From: Halioglobus sp.
GTDB lineage: Bacteria > Pseudomonadota > Gammaproteobacteria > Pseudomonadales > Halieaceae
DNA: 64,000 nt
Reading direction: 5' to 3'
Assembly: GCA_029287595.1 (NCBI GenBank)
Contig: JARFQU010000224.1
Coordinates: 1-64,000, forward strand
Part shown: positions 17,335 through 25,506 of the stretch, piece after piece
Numbering within the stretch: the first letter of the stretch is position 1
How the letters are laid out: each line of letters starts with the position of its first letter
Position numbers and translations under genes: made by a program
Notes under the pieces: model-generated
The model's database searches: none
The model's input: only the letters and a program-made list of their open reading frames with translations
What the model was told of the DNA's origin: nothing

Positions 17335-17550
17335 TTATTCACCGGGGAGTTTGCCCTGCCACTTCATCCACCCGAAAGTGCTTTTGCAATCGTCGCACTT
17401 CATGGACATCTCCGAGACGGTACCGCCAAAGGGGCTCACCACCTGGGTATTGGTGGACTCACACCAGGGACAGGCAACCTGCTCGTCGTACAAATCACCG
17501 AACAGGTCCTGGGGACCCTGGCTCGGCTTTTTCGGCACGTCCCCATTCAT
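17335..17550 (-). CDS. Stand-alone PaaD C-terminal zinc-ribbon protein
   Basis: 71 residues. Two CxxC pairs (CPWCES and CDDCKS) frame the segment TNTQVVSPFGGTVSEM, matching the C-terminal zinc ribbon that normally ends PaaD (usual form C-P-x-C-G-S ... C-x2-C-x3-F). Here it is an independent gene separated from the PaaD N-terminal half by the paaB-like gene, and it has its own ATG. It probably binds Zn or assists Fe-centre maturation of the PaaA-like subunit. Three bases separate it from paaB. Confidence 0.75.
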   Translation of the reverse strand: MNGDVPKKPSQGPQDLFGDLYDEQVACPWCESTNTQVVSPFGGTVSEMSMKCDDCKSTFGWMKWQGKLPGE

Positions 17551-17553
17551 GGC

Positions 17554-17799
17554 TCAGGCGGCCCCGAGTATCTTGTTAGGCGAGATGATGGGGATCACAT
17601 CATCACGACGCACCATGCACATCTCCACCCAGATCTTTTCCGAGTACATCAGCCTGGCCTGGGCCAGTGCCGTTTCCGGATTGGCGGCACTCAGGCAGCC
17701 TATATGCGCCAGCGGCCCGTCCATTTCCTCCCGTGCGAAGACCTCGTAATAGTCATAATCGCTGACCGGGAGGGGTATTTTGTCTTTCACTGTGCCCAT
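17554..17799 (-). CDS. PaaB-like small subunit
   Basis: 81 residues. The PaaB fold is recognisable from YYEVFAREEMDGPLAHIG, SAANPETALAQARLMYSEK and WVEMCMVRRDDVI. In the phenylacetyl-CoA epoxidase PaaB bridges PaaAC heterodimers. It lies between the two halves of PaaD in an unusual gene order A-D(N)-B-D(C)-C. Confidence 0.85.
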   Translation of the reverse strand: MGTVKDKIPLPVSDYDYYEVFAREEMDGPLAHIGCLSAANPETALAQARLMYSEKIWVEMCMVRRDDVIPIISPNKILGAA

Positions 17800-17811
17800 A
17801 GCGGGTAACTC

Positions 17812-18126
17812 CTAAATGCAGTATCCGTGTTCTCTGGCGATGATCCGTGCATCGGGTGCAATGTCATTGCGGTTCCACTCGTGCTTCCACTCAATCTTAA
17901 CCTTGACCCGACTCACTCCTTCGACCGCCCCAACGGTTTGTTTCAGTTCCGCCTGGATCAGGTCCCAGGCGGGGCAGCCCACACAGGGAAACACCAGGCC
18001 AACATCCACCACGCCAGCGGTATCGATATCCACACGGCGCACCATGCCCATATCCGGGAGGCTCACGTTCATGTGGGGGTCCATCACCTGCTCCAGGGCG
18101 GCACGCACCGCGGTTTCGCTTACCAC
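17812..18126 (-). CDS. PaaD N-terminal (MIP18/DUF59) domain protein
   Basis: 104 residues: VRAALEQVMDPHMNVSLPDMGMVRRVDI, then LVFPCVGCPAWDLIQAELKQ with the conserved cysteine-bearing loop. The protein corresponds to the DUF59 half of PaaD, a likely Fe-S or di-iron maturation factor, and stops before the zinc ribbon. GTG 18126 overlaps the PaaA-like stop by seven bases, so the two are coupled. The missing ribbon is encoded 262 bp further on (17335-17550). Confidence 0.85.
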   Translation of the reverse strand: MVSETAVRAALEQVMDPHMNVSLPDMGMVRRVDIDTAGVVDVGLVFPCVGCPAWDLIQAELKQTVGAVEGVSRVKVKIEWKHEWNRNDIAPDARIIAREHGYCI

Positions 18127-19079
18127 AACTTGCTACCCCACTCTTCCCGCTGCAGCCGTTCATAGCAGGCGGGACGCATGGGCCCGCCCTTCTTGAAATT
18201 ATCAATGGCACGGTCCCAGGTGGTTTGTTCCCATTCCCAGTCCATCTTGTCTGAATCGAAAGTCATGGGATAAGGCATGCCGTCGATCACATACTCCTGT
18301 TTTTCTGCATCGAATTTCGCGGGCACATCCAGCCCGGTGCGCTCGGCAAAGTCGGTGGCAGACTTAAGCCACTTGGCGCGCATGGTGTCGTTGGTCCACT
18401 CCCGGACTTTGTAGGTTAACTGGTCGGGGTGCCCCTTGAGGTGGTCGGGCCGGCCGTACCAGTGATAGCCCCAGGGGAAAATCCAGTTCACCGCATCCTG
18501 CACCAGTTTCTTGGTCTCATCGTTCTGCTCGAAGTAATACTTGGTCCACAGGGCTCCGTGGCGGAAGTGGAAGGCCTCCTCGAAATTCACTTTTTTCAGG
18601 GTGCGGCGGTAGGGTGCAAAGCTACAGTGCAGCTCCAGGTCCCAGGTGGTAAAACGACCGGCGCGGTCCAGGAAGGCCTGGGACACTACGAACTCCGCAT
18701 AGTTGCGAACCGGGAACTCCATGATGGGCAGGGACCAGTAGGTGTTGGGGTCGGCCTCGAATGCAAGTTTTTGCATATTGACGCCAAAGCGCTCATAGAG
18801 CATGCCCTGCTGGTGCGCATGGCCTACCTCGTCCTGGATCGTCCCGCAGATAGCCACTTTGGCACCGATATCCGGGGCGACGTCAAAAGCCGTGTACGCC
18901 CAGGTCAATACGGTCACCTCGCTCTGGGCGGCGATTTCAAGCGTTCGCTCCAGGATCGCCTTGTAACGCGGGGTCAACTCATCCATATCCTCGATCAGTT
19001 CACCCGCCTGTATTCGGGCCAGAAGGGCCTCTTCTGCGGCCTGCTCCGGGCTGGTTTGTACTGCTTCCATTGTGCTCAT
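18120..19079 (-). CDS. PaaA-like catalytic di-iron subunit
   Basis: 319 residues. The di-iron helices are intact: AAQSEVTVLTWAYTAFD, IQDEVGHAHQQGMLYE (ExxH) and VNFEEAFHFRHGALW (E...HxxH), as in PaaA. The enzyme should activate O2 and epoxidise or hydroxylate a CoA-bound substrate. It is diverged from true PaaA and accompanied by neither PaaE (the reductase) nor PaaG/PaaZ, so phenylacetyl-CoA is not the obvious substrate. ATG 19079 is used, with AAGG eight bases upstream. It is the first gene of the operon; an inverted repeat 32 bp upstream overlaps a TATAGT box. Confidence 0.87.
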   Translation of the reverse strand: MSTMEAVQTSPEQAAEEALLARIQAGELIEDMDELTPRYKAILERTLEIAAQSEVTVLTWAYTAFDVAPDIGAKVAICGTIQDEVGHAHQQGMLYERFGVNMQKLAFEADPNTYWSLPIMEFPVRNYAEFVVSQAFLDRAGRFTTWDLELHCSFAPYRRTLKKVNFEEAFHFRHGALWTKYYFEQNDETKKLVQDAVNWIFPWGYHWYGRPDHLKGHPDQLTYKVREWTNDTMRAKWLKSATDFAERTGLDVPAKFDAEKQEYVIDGMPYPMTFDSDKMDWEWEQTTWDRAIDNFKKGGPMRPACYERLQREEWGSKLW

Positions 19080-19110
19080 AGTAAGTACCTTTTGGTGTAA
19101 TGCCGTTAAC

Positions 19111-19132
19111 ACATACCTACTATACAGTATGT
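19111..19132. promoter_or_regulatory. Putative operator/promoter of the oxygenase operon
   Basis: Inverted repeat ACATAC (19111-19116) and GTATGT (19127-19132) with a ten-base spacer. On the minus strand the spacer contains TATAGT, a plausible -10 element for the PaaA-like gene. A TetR-type dimer bound here would block the promoter. Confidence 0.45.
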
Positions 19133-19196
19133 TTTTTCATGGAACCAAGCGTTTGCTGTTGTGAAAACCGGTCATTTACTGGTCATCAGGCGATGC

Positions 19197-20765
19197 CTAA
19201 TTGACCATTCTGTCACTGCCGTCCCAGTACCGGGCGCGCAACGCTTTCTTGTCTATCTTGCCCAGGGACGTTTGCGGCAGTGCCTGCACGAAGTCAATCT
19301 GCTTGGGGGCCTGGATCGCGCCCCTCCTGTCTTTCACCAGGGCGATCAGCGCTTCTGCGTCCGCGCCCCCTTCGGTTTTGGGTACCACCACGGCAACAAC
19401 TTTCTCGCCCCACTTTTCGTCCGGCACGCCAATCACGGCTGCCAGGGCGACCCCCGGGTGGGCGGTAAGTACATCTTCCACCTCTCTCGGGTACACATTG
19501 AAACCACCACTGATGATCATATCCTTGGCCCGGTCCACCAGGTAGTAGAACCCCTCTTCGTCCTGGTAACCCAGATCACCGGTGTGCAACCAGCCTCCGG
19601 CCAGCGTTTCCGCGGTCTGCTGCGGGCGTTTCCAGTAGCCGCGCATGACCGCCTCGCTGCGAATACAGACCTCGCCGATTTCTCCCGGTGACACCTGGAC
19701 GCCCTCCTCGTCCAACAGCGCCATGCGCACCCCAGCCGGGGGCTTACCACAGGAGGCCAGCCGCGCAGGCTTGTCCAGGCGGTGCTCTTCCTTGCGCATC
19801 ATGGTCAGGTGGATACATTCAGTCTGCCCGTAGCATTGCAACATAACTGGCCCGAACAGCTCCAGGGCCTCTTTAAGGCGTGTCGGCGACATTGGGGCAG
19901 ATGCGTAGATAATGGATTCGATACTGGATAAATCCGCCTTTCGCGTGCGCGGGTGGTCCATCAGCACATAGATCATGGTAGGCACGAGAAACAGAGTGTT
20001 GACCCGCTCCCGCTCCACCAGGTCCAGGATCTGGTCGGGATCGAAGCCGGCAGTCAGGTAGACCTTGCCGCCGTTGAGGAAGGTCGGGATCAGCAGAAAA
20101 CCCGCGGCGTGGCTGATGGGCGATGAGGCCAGGTAACGTATTTCCTGTGGCCATTGCCACTCGGCCATAGAGATCAGGCTCTTGGCCGCCATACTGCCCT
20201 GGGTCATGATCACCCCCTTGGGTCTGCCGGTGGTACCGCCGGTGTAGCTCACCCAGGCGATGTCCTCATAATTCGGCAGATCATCCAGGACCTCGGGCTG
20301 CGCCTGTTCCGCCAGCACCGGCAGGTCCATGCCGAATTCGGAGGGACCCAGGGAATAGATTTTCAAATCGTTCGCAGCGCCCGCCTTGAGTTCCTCACCA
20401 CGTGCGGCAAAATAAGGCACATCGACTACCATGGCGCTGATTTCAGCGTCCTGGAGAATAAACAACTGGTCTTCCAATGATCCCATGGGATGCAAGGGGG
20501 TGTAGCGCATGCCATTGGCAAGCACCGCCGCCATGGTGGCAAAAGTATCCACCCGGTTGGCGGCCAGTTGGGCAACGCCGTCCCCGCGCTTGAGTCCAGC
20601 GTCGCGCAGTACCCGGGCTATCTGCCAGATACGGCGCTCGAGCTGGGCATAAGACAGTCCCAGGCCGGTGGCGTCGACAATGGCCTCGCGTTCCGGCCAG
20701 CGGCGTAAGCCCTGCAGAATCAGGTCAAAATAAGTGCTGCCCTGGTACAAACGGTGGTCTGCCAT
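19197..20765 (-). CDS. AMP-dependent acyl-CoA synthetase
   Basis: 522 residues with a SYTGGTTGRPKG phosphate loop near residue 172, the core YGQTE motif, GWLHTGDLGYQDEEGF, KDMIISGGFNVYPREVED and the terminal TSLGKIDKKALR with the catalytic lysine. It is a medium/long-chain or aryl acyl-CoA ligase, paralogous to the gene at 10197. It lies upstream of the oxygenase operon on the same strand (118 bp before paaA) and probably makes the CoA thioester the oxygenase works on. A short dyad, GCACT-tt-AGTGC (20796-20807), sits just before it. Confidence 0.87.
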   Translation of the reverse strand: MADHRLYQGSTYFDLILQGLRRWPEREAIVDATGLGLSYAQLERRIWQIARVLRDAGLKRGDGVAQLAANRVDTFATMAAVLANGMRYTPLHPMGSLEDQLFILQDAEISAMVVDVPYFAARGEELKAGAANDLKIYSLGPSEFGMDLPVLAEQAQPEVLDDLPNYEDIAWVSYTGGTTGRPKGVIMTQGSMAAKSLISMAEWQWPQEIRYLASSPISHAAGFLLIPTFLNGGKVYLTAGFDPDQILDLVERERVNTLFLVPTMIYVLMDHPRTRKADLSSIESIIYASAPMSPTRLKEALELFGPVMLQCYGQTECIHLTMMRKEEHRLDKPARLASCGKPPAGVRMALLDEEGVQVSPGEIGEVCIRSEAVMRGYWKRPQQTAETLAGGWLHTGDLGYQDEEGFYYLVDRAKDMIISGGFNVYPREVEDVLTAHPGVALAAVIGVPDEKWGEKVVAVVVPKTEGGADAEALIALVKDRRGAIQAPKQIDFVQALPQTSLGKIDKKALRARYWDGSDRMVN

Positions 20766-20871
20766 GCTGCTCTTTCTTGCTAAGAATGACGCTAGGCACT
20801 TTAGTGCAGCGCAGCAACAGCCCCAATGTTAAATCGGGCAAGGCCTTAGTCAGGCGCAGGCCCGGTGAGTT

Positions 20872-21927
20872 TTAACCGGATCCCAGAGACTCCCGGAACT
20901 CCATGGGCGACTTCCCGGTCCACTTCTTGAAGGCGCGGGAGAAGTTGGCGGTGTCTGAAAAACCGATCAGGTAGGCGATTTCATAGATGGGAAGATCCTG
21001 GCGAATGTAGTCCTCGGCCAAGGTGCGGCGGGTGTCGTCGAGCACTTCGCGGTAGGTGGTACCCGCACCTTCGAGCTTGTTGTACAAGGTGCGGGTACTC
21101 ATATTCAACGCCTGGGCCACCTGTTCCTTACCAGACACCCCGGTGGGGAGCAGCTTGATCAGTTCCCTGTGCACCCGGCCGGGGAAATCCGCCCGATCGA
21201 TTTTCTCCAGGTGGTCGATGGTGAGCTTCTCATACAAACGAACCATTTCCGGATTGGCACTGGGCAGTTTCTCCGCCAGCTCCGCTTCGTTAAAGGCAAT
21301 GGTAGTTACCGCTGCGTCAAATTCGACGGGGCAGCCAAAAAATGACTCATAGGCGCTCTCCAGGCCCTCGGGGCGCGGCCTGGCCAGGGCCACCGAGTGC
21401 GGATGAAATTCCTTTTGCATTGCCACTCTCGCAGTTCTCACGGTTAGCGCGGCGAAACCGTCCACCCGAATCGGTATCATGCGCATCTCGGGTTGCGGGG
21501 TAGCCCTGATCGTGTACAGCCCGTCCTCCAGGCTGGCGCTGAGGAAGTCGTTGGTAGTAATCAGGCGATAGTATTTAACAAAGCAATCCAGGTAGTCGCC
21601 CAGGGTCTCACTGGAATACATGGCAATGCCCAGCGAATAAAACGTGGAAGGATGCACATACCCCACCAAGTGCAAACCAAACATCGGGTCATTACAGCGC
21701 TCCTGGGCCAGCAGGAGTAGCTCCTGTAACTGGGCGGAGGGTATGCGTACGTTGGGATCGCGCAGGGAATCGAGATCCAGGCCGACCTCGGCGAACATCG
21801 CCGCAGGGTCCTGCCCGGCTCCCGCTATAGTCTGGGCTATCACAGTCCCCATTGGACCAATAGTGGAGTGTTCAACCGCTGGCATCGTTATCTTTCTTGT
21901 GGCAGGCGAGGTCGAAGATTTGAACAT
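20872..21927 (-). CDS. AraC-family regulator (arabinose-binding-like N-terminal domain)
   Basis: 351 residues from ATG 21927; ATG 21885 is a possible shorter start. The sensor half has HLVGYVHPSTFYSLGIAMYSS. The C-terminus carries the AraC helix-turn-helix pair (DLPIYEIAYLIGFSDTANF, then SRAFKKWTGKSPMEFRE). It resembles the regulator at 12610, and together they flank the oxygenase and ligase genes. It is expected to activate the cluster in response to a substrate or an acyl-CoA. Confidence 0.9.
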   Translation of the reverse strand: MFKSSTSPATRKITMPAVEHSTIGPMGTVIAQTIAGAGQDPAAMFAEVGLDLDSLRDPNVRIPSAQLQELLLLAQERCNDPMFGLHLVGYVHPSTFYSLGIAMYSSETLGDYLDCFVKYYRLITTNDFLSASLEDGLYTIRATPQPEMRMIPIRVDGFAALTVRTARVAMQKEFHPHSVALARPRPEGLESAYESFFGCPVEFDAAVTTIAFNEAELAEKLPSANPEMVRLYEKLTIDHLEKIDRADFPGRVHRELIKLLPTGVSGKEQVAQALNMSTRTLYNKLEGAGTTYREVLDDTRRTLAEDYIRQDLPIYEIAYLIGFSDTANFSRAFKKWTGKSPMEFRESLGSG

Positions 21928-21960
21928 AATCCGGCGGGGTGTGACAAGCGGGTGTGCCTC

Positions 21961-23049
21961 TTAGTCCTGGCGGAAGATCAACCATATACCACGGGTGAGC
22001 AAGGGCACCGCAAACACCAGGATAAAGCTCGCCGCCAGGATGCTGTAGCCGGCGATGATCAGCGCAATAATGCCCATACTGCCCAGGGTCATGCTGGCGC
22101 ACACCATGCCCACGGCCACCAGGCCGTGTCCCAGGTGATTAAGCGGCCGCTCGAAGCGCTGCAGGTGCCAGCTGTCTATCCGCTCCAGGAAACCCTGTAA
22201 CATGCCCACCCCGGTCTGGGCGATAAGGACGAACAGCACCACAATATAGATATTCAGGAACAGCGGACTGCCCACTGTGCTCATCAGCTGATACGCGGGC
22301 AACTGTTCCTCAGTAATGGCCGGGTAAGCACTCATAAACGCGTAGTGAAATACCAGGCCCGGCAACACCGCCACCGACGCTGCGCAGACCGCTGCCATAC
22401 CGGCCTGCCCCCGCGTCTGCACTCCCCTGGCACAATACAGCAACAGGGGGATGAAACCGCCGTTCACCAGCGCGTACTGGGCGCCCCCCTGCCAGGCATC
22501 CCAGACCACCGGTTCGCTGGCAAAAGCATGGCTGATCTGCCTGGCCGGCTCACCCGCCAACTGGAACAGCAATGCCACAAGAATAGCGGCCAGGGCGAGT
22601 ACCGCCATGATCATGGTCTTTTCCACCAGGGCCCTGCCCTGGTAGGTCAGGACGAAAACAATTAGCAGCAAGGCCCCGCTGCCTACCCAGGTGGGCAGGC
22701 TGAAGCGGGATTCGGCGATAGCTCCTGAGGCCGTGGTACACACCGCCAGGGTAATCACCATACCGATCAATATCACCACTTCGTAGAGGAACCAGAACCG
22801 CCCCAACAGTCGCTGGAAGAAGCCCCGGTACTCGAACTGCTGGAACTTTCGCCCCAGCTCGAAAGTGGCGAATAACAGCACAGAATAGGTAATGACGACC
22901 GCGGCTATGGCGATCAAACCGCCAACAGGACCGTGGCGGCTGATAAATTCCATCACTTCACGGCCGGTGCCATAGGAACCGCCGAACACCACCGAGAGGA
23001 ATACGGCGGAGGGAATAATAAATACGCGGAACAGGTAGGAATCCAGCAT
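21961..23049 (-). CDS. YkvI-like polytopic membrane protein
   Basis: 362 residues, ten or eleven hydrophobic segments in the APC/LeuT-like fold typical of YkvI-family proteins (FIIPSAVFLSVVFGGSYGTG, the unwound-helix signature, near residue 9). Probably an inner-membrane transporter or sensor; the ligand is unknown. ATG 23049 fits the fold better than the upstream open frame to 23133. It precedes the AraC gene by 33 bp on the same strand, so transporter and regulator are likely co-transcribed and may serve the same catabolic substrate. Confidence 0.72.
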   Translation of the reverse strand: MLDSYLFRVFIIPSAVFLSVVFGGSYGTGREVMEFISRHGPVGGLIAIAAVVITYSVLLFATFELGRKFQQFEYRGFFQRLLGRFWFLYEVVILIGMVITLAVCTTASGAIAESRFSLPTWVGSGALLLIVFVLTYQGRALVEKTMIMAVLALAAILVALLFQLAGEPARQISHAFASEPVVWDAWQGGAQYALVNGGFIPLLLYCARGVQTRGQAGMAAVCAASVAVLPGLVFHYAFMSAYPAITEEQLPAYQLMSTVGSPLFLNIYIVVLFVLIAQTGVGMLQGFLERIDSWHLQRFERPLNHLGHGLVAVGMVCASMTLGSMGIIALIIAGYSILAASFILVFAVPLLTRGIWLIFRQD

Positions 23050-23153
23050 TACCGATTTTCCAGGGTGACAATCACACAAGCTTAGCAGTTCCAGGCGGCA
23101 GGGCTTTGTCAATGCGGGAACATGCGTAGTCAAAGGAATCCCCGGTGATTACG

Positions 23154-23192
23154 GCCTTCTTACCCAGTTCAAGTCGACAGCCTTCTTACTCA
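23154..23192. repeat. Tandem 13-bp direct repeats in a divergent promoter
   Basis: GCCTTCTTACCCA (23154-23166) and GCCTTCTTACTCA (23180-23192) recur with a 26-bp period between the divergent YkvI-like and FMN-oxidase genes. The spacing suits an activator that binds direct repeats, but nothing else supports this. Confidence 0.35.
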
Positions 23193-23262
23193 ATTTAACA
23201 AGGCACGCTGCGAGATGATTGGCAATACTGCACGGAGCTAATCGAACTGACAGAGACCCACC

Positions 23263-24432
23263 ATGAGCGACCTCGCGACGGCTGCTTTCCCACGCAAATT
23301 GCGCCGATGCCACAATATTGCCGATCTGCGCCTGGCGGCGAAAAAGGCCCTGCCCTTTCCATTGTTTGACCACGTGGACGGCGGTTCAGACGATGAGACC
23401 ACGCTGAGCGCCAATACGGCAGCGTTTTCCCGCTACTGCCTGAAACCGCGCTATTGCAGCGGCGTGGAGAGCGTGGATGCCTCTACCACGGTACTGGGCC
23501 AACGTATTGAATGGCCTTATTTCAGCGGACCCGCGGGTGGCCTCAAGTATCTGCACCGTCACGGTGAGATTGGCGTGGCACGCGCGTCCCACAAATACGG
23601 TACCGCCTTTACGATGTCGGGATGGACCAATACTCGTCCGGAGGATATCACTGCAGCCAGCGACGGCCCGCGCTTTTTTCAGCTACAACCCTGCCGCTCC
23701 CGGGAGGTGATGGCGGACATGATCCAGCTGGCAAAGGATACGGGCTACCACGCCCTGATCGTCACCGTGGACAACCCGGTGCACGGCAACCGGGAAAGGG
23801 ATGCCCGCAGCGGTTTTGGCGTTCCCCCCGCATTCACCACACGGGCATGGGCATCTATCATCAGCAAGCCGCGCTGGGCTTTCGGCACCATTCCCATGCC
23901 GGGGTTCGGTCTCTACGACAAGTACATGAACTCGCCCGAGCGCGACATGAACTGGCTGGCCAACCAGCTGATCACCAACATCACCTGGGACGACTTGGCC
24001 TGGATGCGCGAGCAGTGGGATGGCCCCTTCGCCGTAAAGGGCCTGGTCGCCATCGAAGATATGCGCGCGGCGGTGCATGCGGGTGTCTCCGCGGTCATTC
24101 TATCCAACCAGGGTGCTCGGCATTTTGATACAGCCCCCGCCACGCTGGATATGTTACCGGCTGTGGTCGATGCTGTGGGCGACCAGGTGGAGGTCATCTT
24201 CGATTCCGGTATTCGCCGCGGCACCGATATCCTGAAAGCCATTGCCCTGGGCGCGACCGCCTGCACGGGCTCGCGCCTGTACTGCTACGGCCTCGCGGCG
24301 GCAGGACAAAAAGGCGTAGAACGTGCGCTGCAATTGCTGCGGGCAGAAGTCGAGCGGGATATGATCTTTATGGGCGCCGCCAGCCTGGAGCAGGTCACCC
24401 GCGACAGCATCCTGAACAACCAACAAGTCTGA
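23263..24432 (+). CDS. FMN-dependent alpha-hydroxyacid oxidase/dehydrogenase homologue
   Basis: 389 residues with the (beta/alpha)8 fold of L-lactate dehydrogenase/glycolate oxidase: LPFPLFDHVDGGSDDETTL, VTVDNPVHGNRERD, FAVKGLVAIEDM (flavin-contact Lys) and FDSGIRRGTDILKAIALGA. The signature normally written SNHGGRQ-L-D reads SNQGARHFD, so the catalytic histidine is glutamine (Q283), although the substrate-binding arginine remains. Function may therefore differ from the usual oxidase. It starts an apparent three-gene unit with RidA and a hot-dog protein. Confidence 0.85.
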   Translation: MSDLATAAFPRKLRRCHNIADLRLAAKKALPFPLFDHVDGGSDDETTLSANTAAFSRYCLKPRYCSGVESVDASTTVLGQRIEWPYFSGPAGGLKYLHRHGEIGVARASHKYGTAFTMSGWTNTRPEDITAASDGPRFFQLQPCRSREVMADMIQLAKDTGYHALIVTVDNPVHGNRERDARSGFGVPPAFTTRAWASIISKPRWAFGTIPMPGFGLYDKYMNSPERDMNWLANQLITNITWDDLAWMREQWDGPFAVKGLVAIEDMRAAVHAGVSAVILSNQGARHFDTAPATLDMLPAVVDAVGDQVEVIFDSGIRRGTDILKAIALGATACTGSRLYCYGLAAAGQKGVERALQLLRAEVERDMIFMGAASLEQVTRDSILNNQQV

Positions 24433-24443
24433 GGAAAAAATCC

Positions 24444-24935
24444 ATGAGCACCGATTCCGTCGTTGAGAAACTCGAGAGCCTGGGCATGTCATTACCGGCG
24501 CCACTGCAGCTGCCACCACATATCGTCCCCAAGTTTCCCTTCGTGCGCGTTATCGGCAATCGCGCCCTGGTCTCTGGTCACGGCCCAATCCACGCCGATG
24601 GCAGCCTCGCTAGCGAGCTGTTCGGCAAGGTAGGCCAGGATCTTGACCTGGAACAGGCCACTGAGGCCGCCAGGCTTACCGGGCTGGCGATACTCAGTAG
24701 CCTGAAAGATGAACTGGGCTCGCTAGCACGGGTCACCGCCTGGGGTCGGATCATGGGTATGGTCAACTGCACCCCGGATTTTGTCCAACAAACACCGGTC
24801 ATTGACGCCTTCTCCGAGCTTATCAATCAGGTCTTCCCCCCTGAAGTGGCAGCCCATTCTCGAGCGGCAGTGGGCATGGTTTCGCTGCCAATGGGCATGT
24901 CGGTGGAAATCGAGGCCGAGGTATACTTCGAGTAA
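24444..24935 (+). CDS. RidA (YjgF/YER057c/UK114)-family protein
   Basis: 163 residues of the RidA fold: FVRVIGNRALVSGHGPIHADG, LGSLARVTAWGRIMGMVN, PEVAAHSRAAVGMVSLPMG. The usual arginine of RidA (as in the S-R-x-x-V/A-x-V segment) is present as SRAAVG, so it may deaminate enamines or bind related intermediates. It lies 12 bp after the FMN oxidase and overlaps the next start by one base, indicating one operon. Confidence 0.85.
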   Translation: MSTDSVVEKLESLGMSLPAPLQLPPHIVPKFPFVRVIGNRALVSGHGPIHADGSLASELFGKVGQDLDLEQATEAARLTGLAILSSLKDELGSLARVTAWGRIMGMVNCTPDFVQQTPVIDAFSELINQVFPPEVAAHSRAAVGMVSLPMGMSVEIEAEVYFE

Positions 24936-25399
24936 TGGCCGATAAACTTGTAATCAGCAGCCTGCAGGACTTCCAGGCAAGGGAGGGGCAACTGCTGTTC
25001 GCCTCCCCGCCCCTGACAGCGTCGAAGGAAATGATCCAGCAGTTCTGCCGCTCGGTAAACCAGCTGGACTGGTTTCACTTCGACGAGGAGCGTTGCGCGG
25101 CCTCACCTTTCGGTGCGATCGTGGCACCGGGCATGTTCACCCTTTCGTTGATCCATTCGGTGTATTTCGACAACGTGGAGTTGCAGGGCTTGCGTGCACT
25201 GTTCCTGGGCTCGGATCGCTTTAGAATTCTGCGACCGGTAAAAGCAGGGGACGAGTTAAGCCTCAGGTTCACGGTGGCACGGGTAGAGGTTCGCGAGGAA
25301 GGCTTCGCGGTGCATTACGATTTTACCTGGCATGTAAATAACGAGGAGCAAGCCGTTACTCTTGGCAACTTCATAGTACGCTACTGGCCCGAGCAGTGA
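24935..25399 (+). CDS. MaoC-like hot-dog protein
   Basis: 154 residues of the R-hydratase type: ASKEMIQQFCRSVNQLDWFHFDEERC (Asp-x-x-His context), then GAIVAPGMFTLSLIHSVYFD, the conserved proline-glycine turn and helix, and FRILRPVKAGDELSL. Probably an (R)-enoyl-CoA hydratase or dehydratase. Its ATG overlaps the RidA stop by one base. It is not in the larger catabolic cluster but may share its substrates. Confidence 0.8.
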   Translation: MADKLVISSLQDFQAREGQLLFASPPLTASKEMIQQFCRSVNQLDWFHFDEERCAASPFGAIVAPGMFTLSLIHSVYFDNVELQGLRALFLGSDRFRILRPVKAGDELSLRFTVARVEVREEGFAVHYDFTWHVNNEEQAVTLGNFIVRYWPEQ

Positions 25400-25506
25400 C
25401 GGGGTGATGAGTCAAAAAGACTCTCTCCATCCTGCCCGTAATCTTGACAGCACAAGCGTATAAGCCACCGACAAATTTTTACCAAAGACTTTCCAGGAAT
25501 ACCCTA

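Noticed and set aside
17335-18126. Split PaaD read as one gene broken by frameshift
   Set aside because: A complete paaB-like gene lies between the halves and each half has its own start, so it is a real arrangement.
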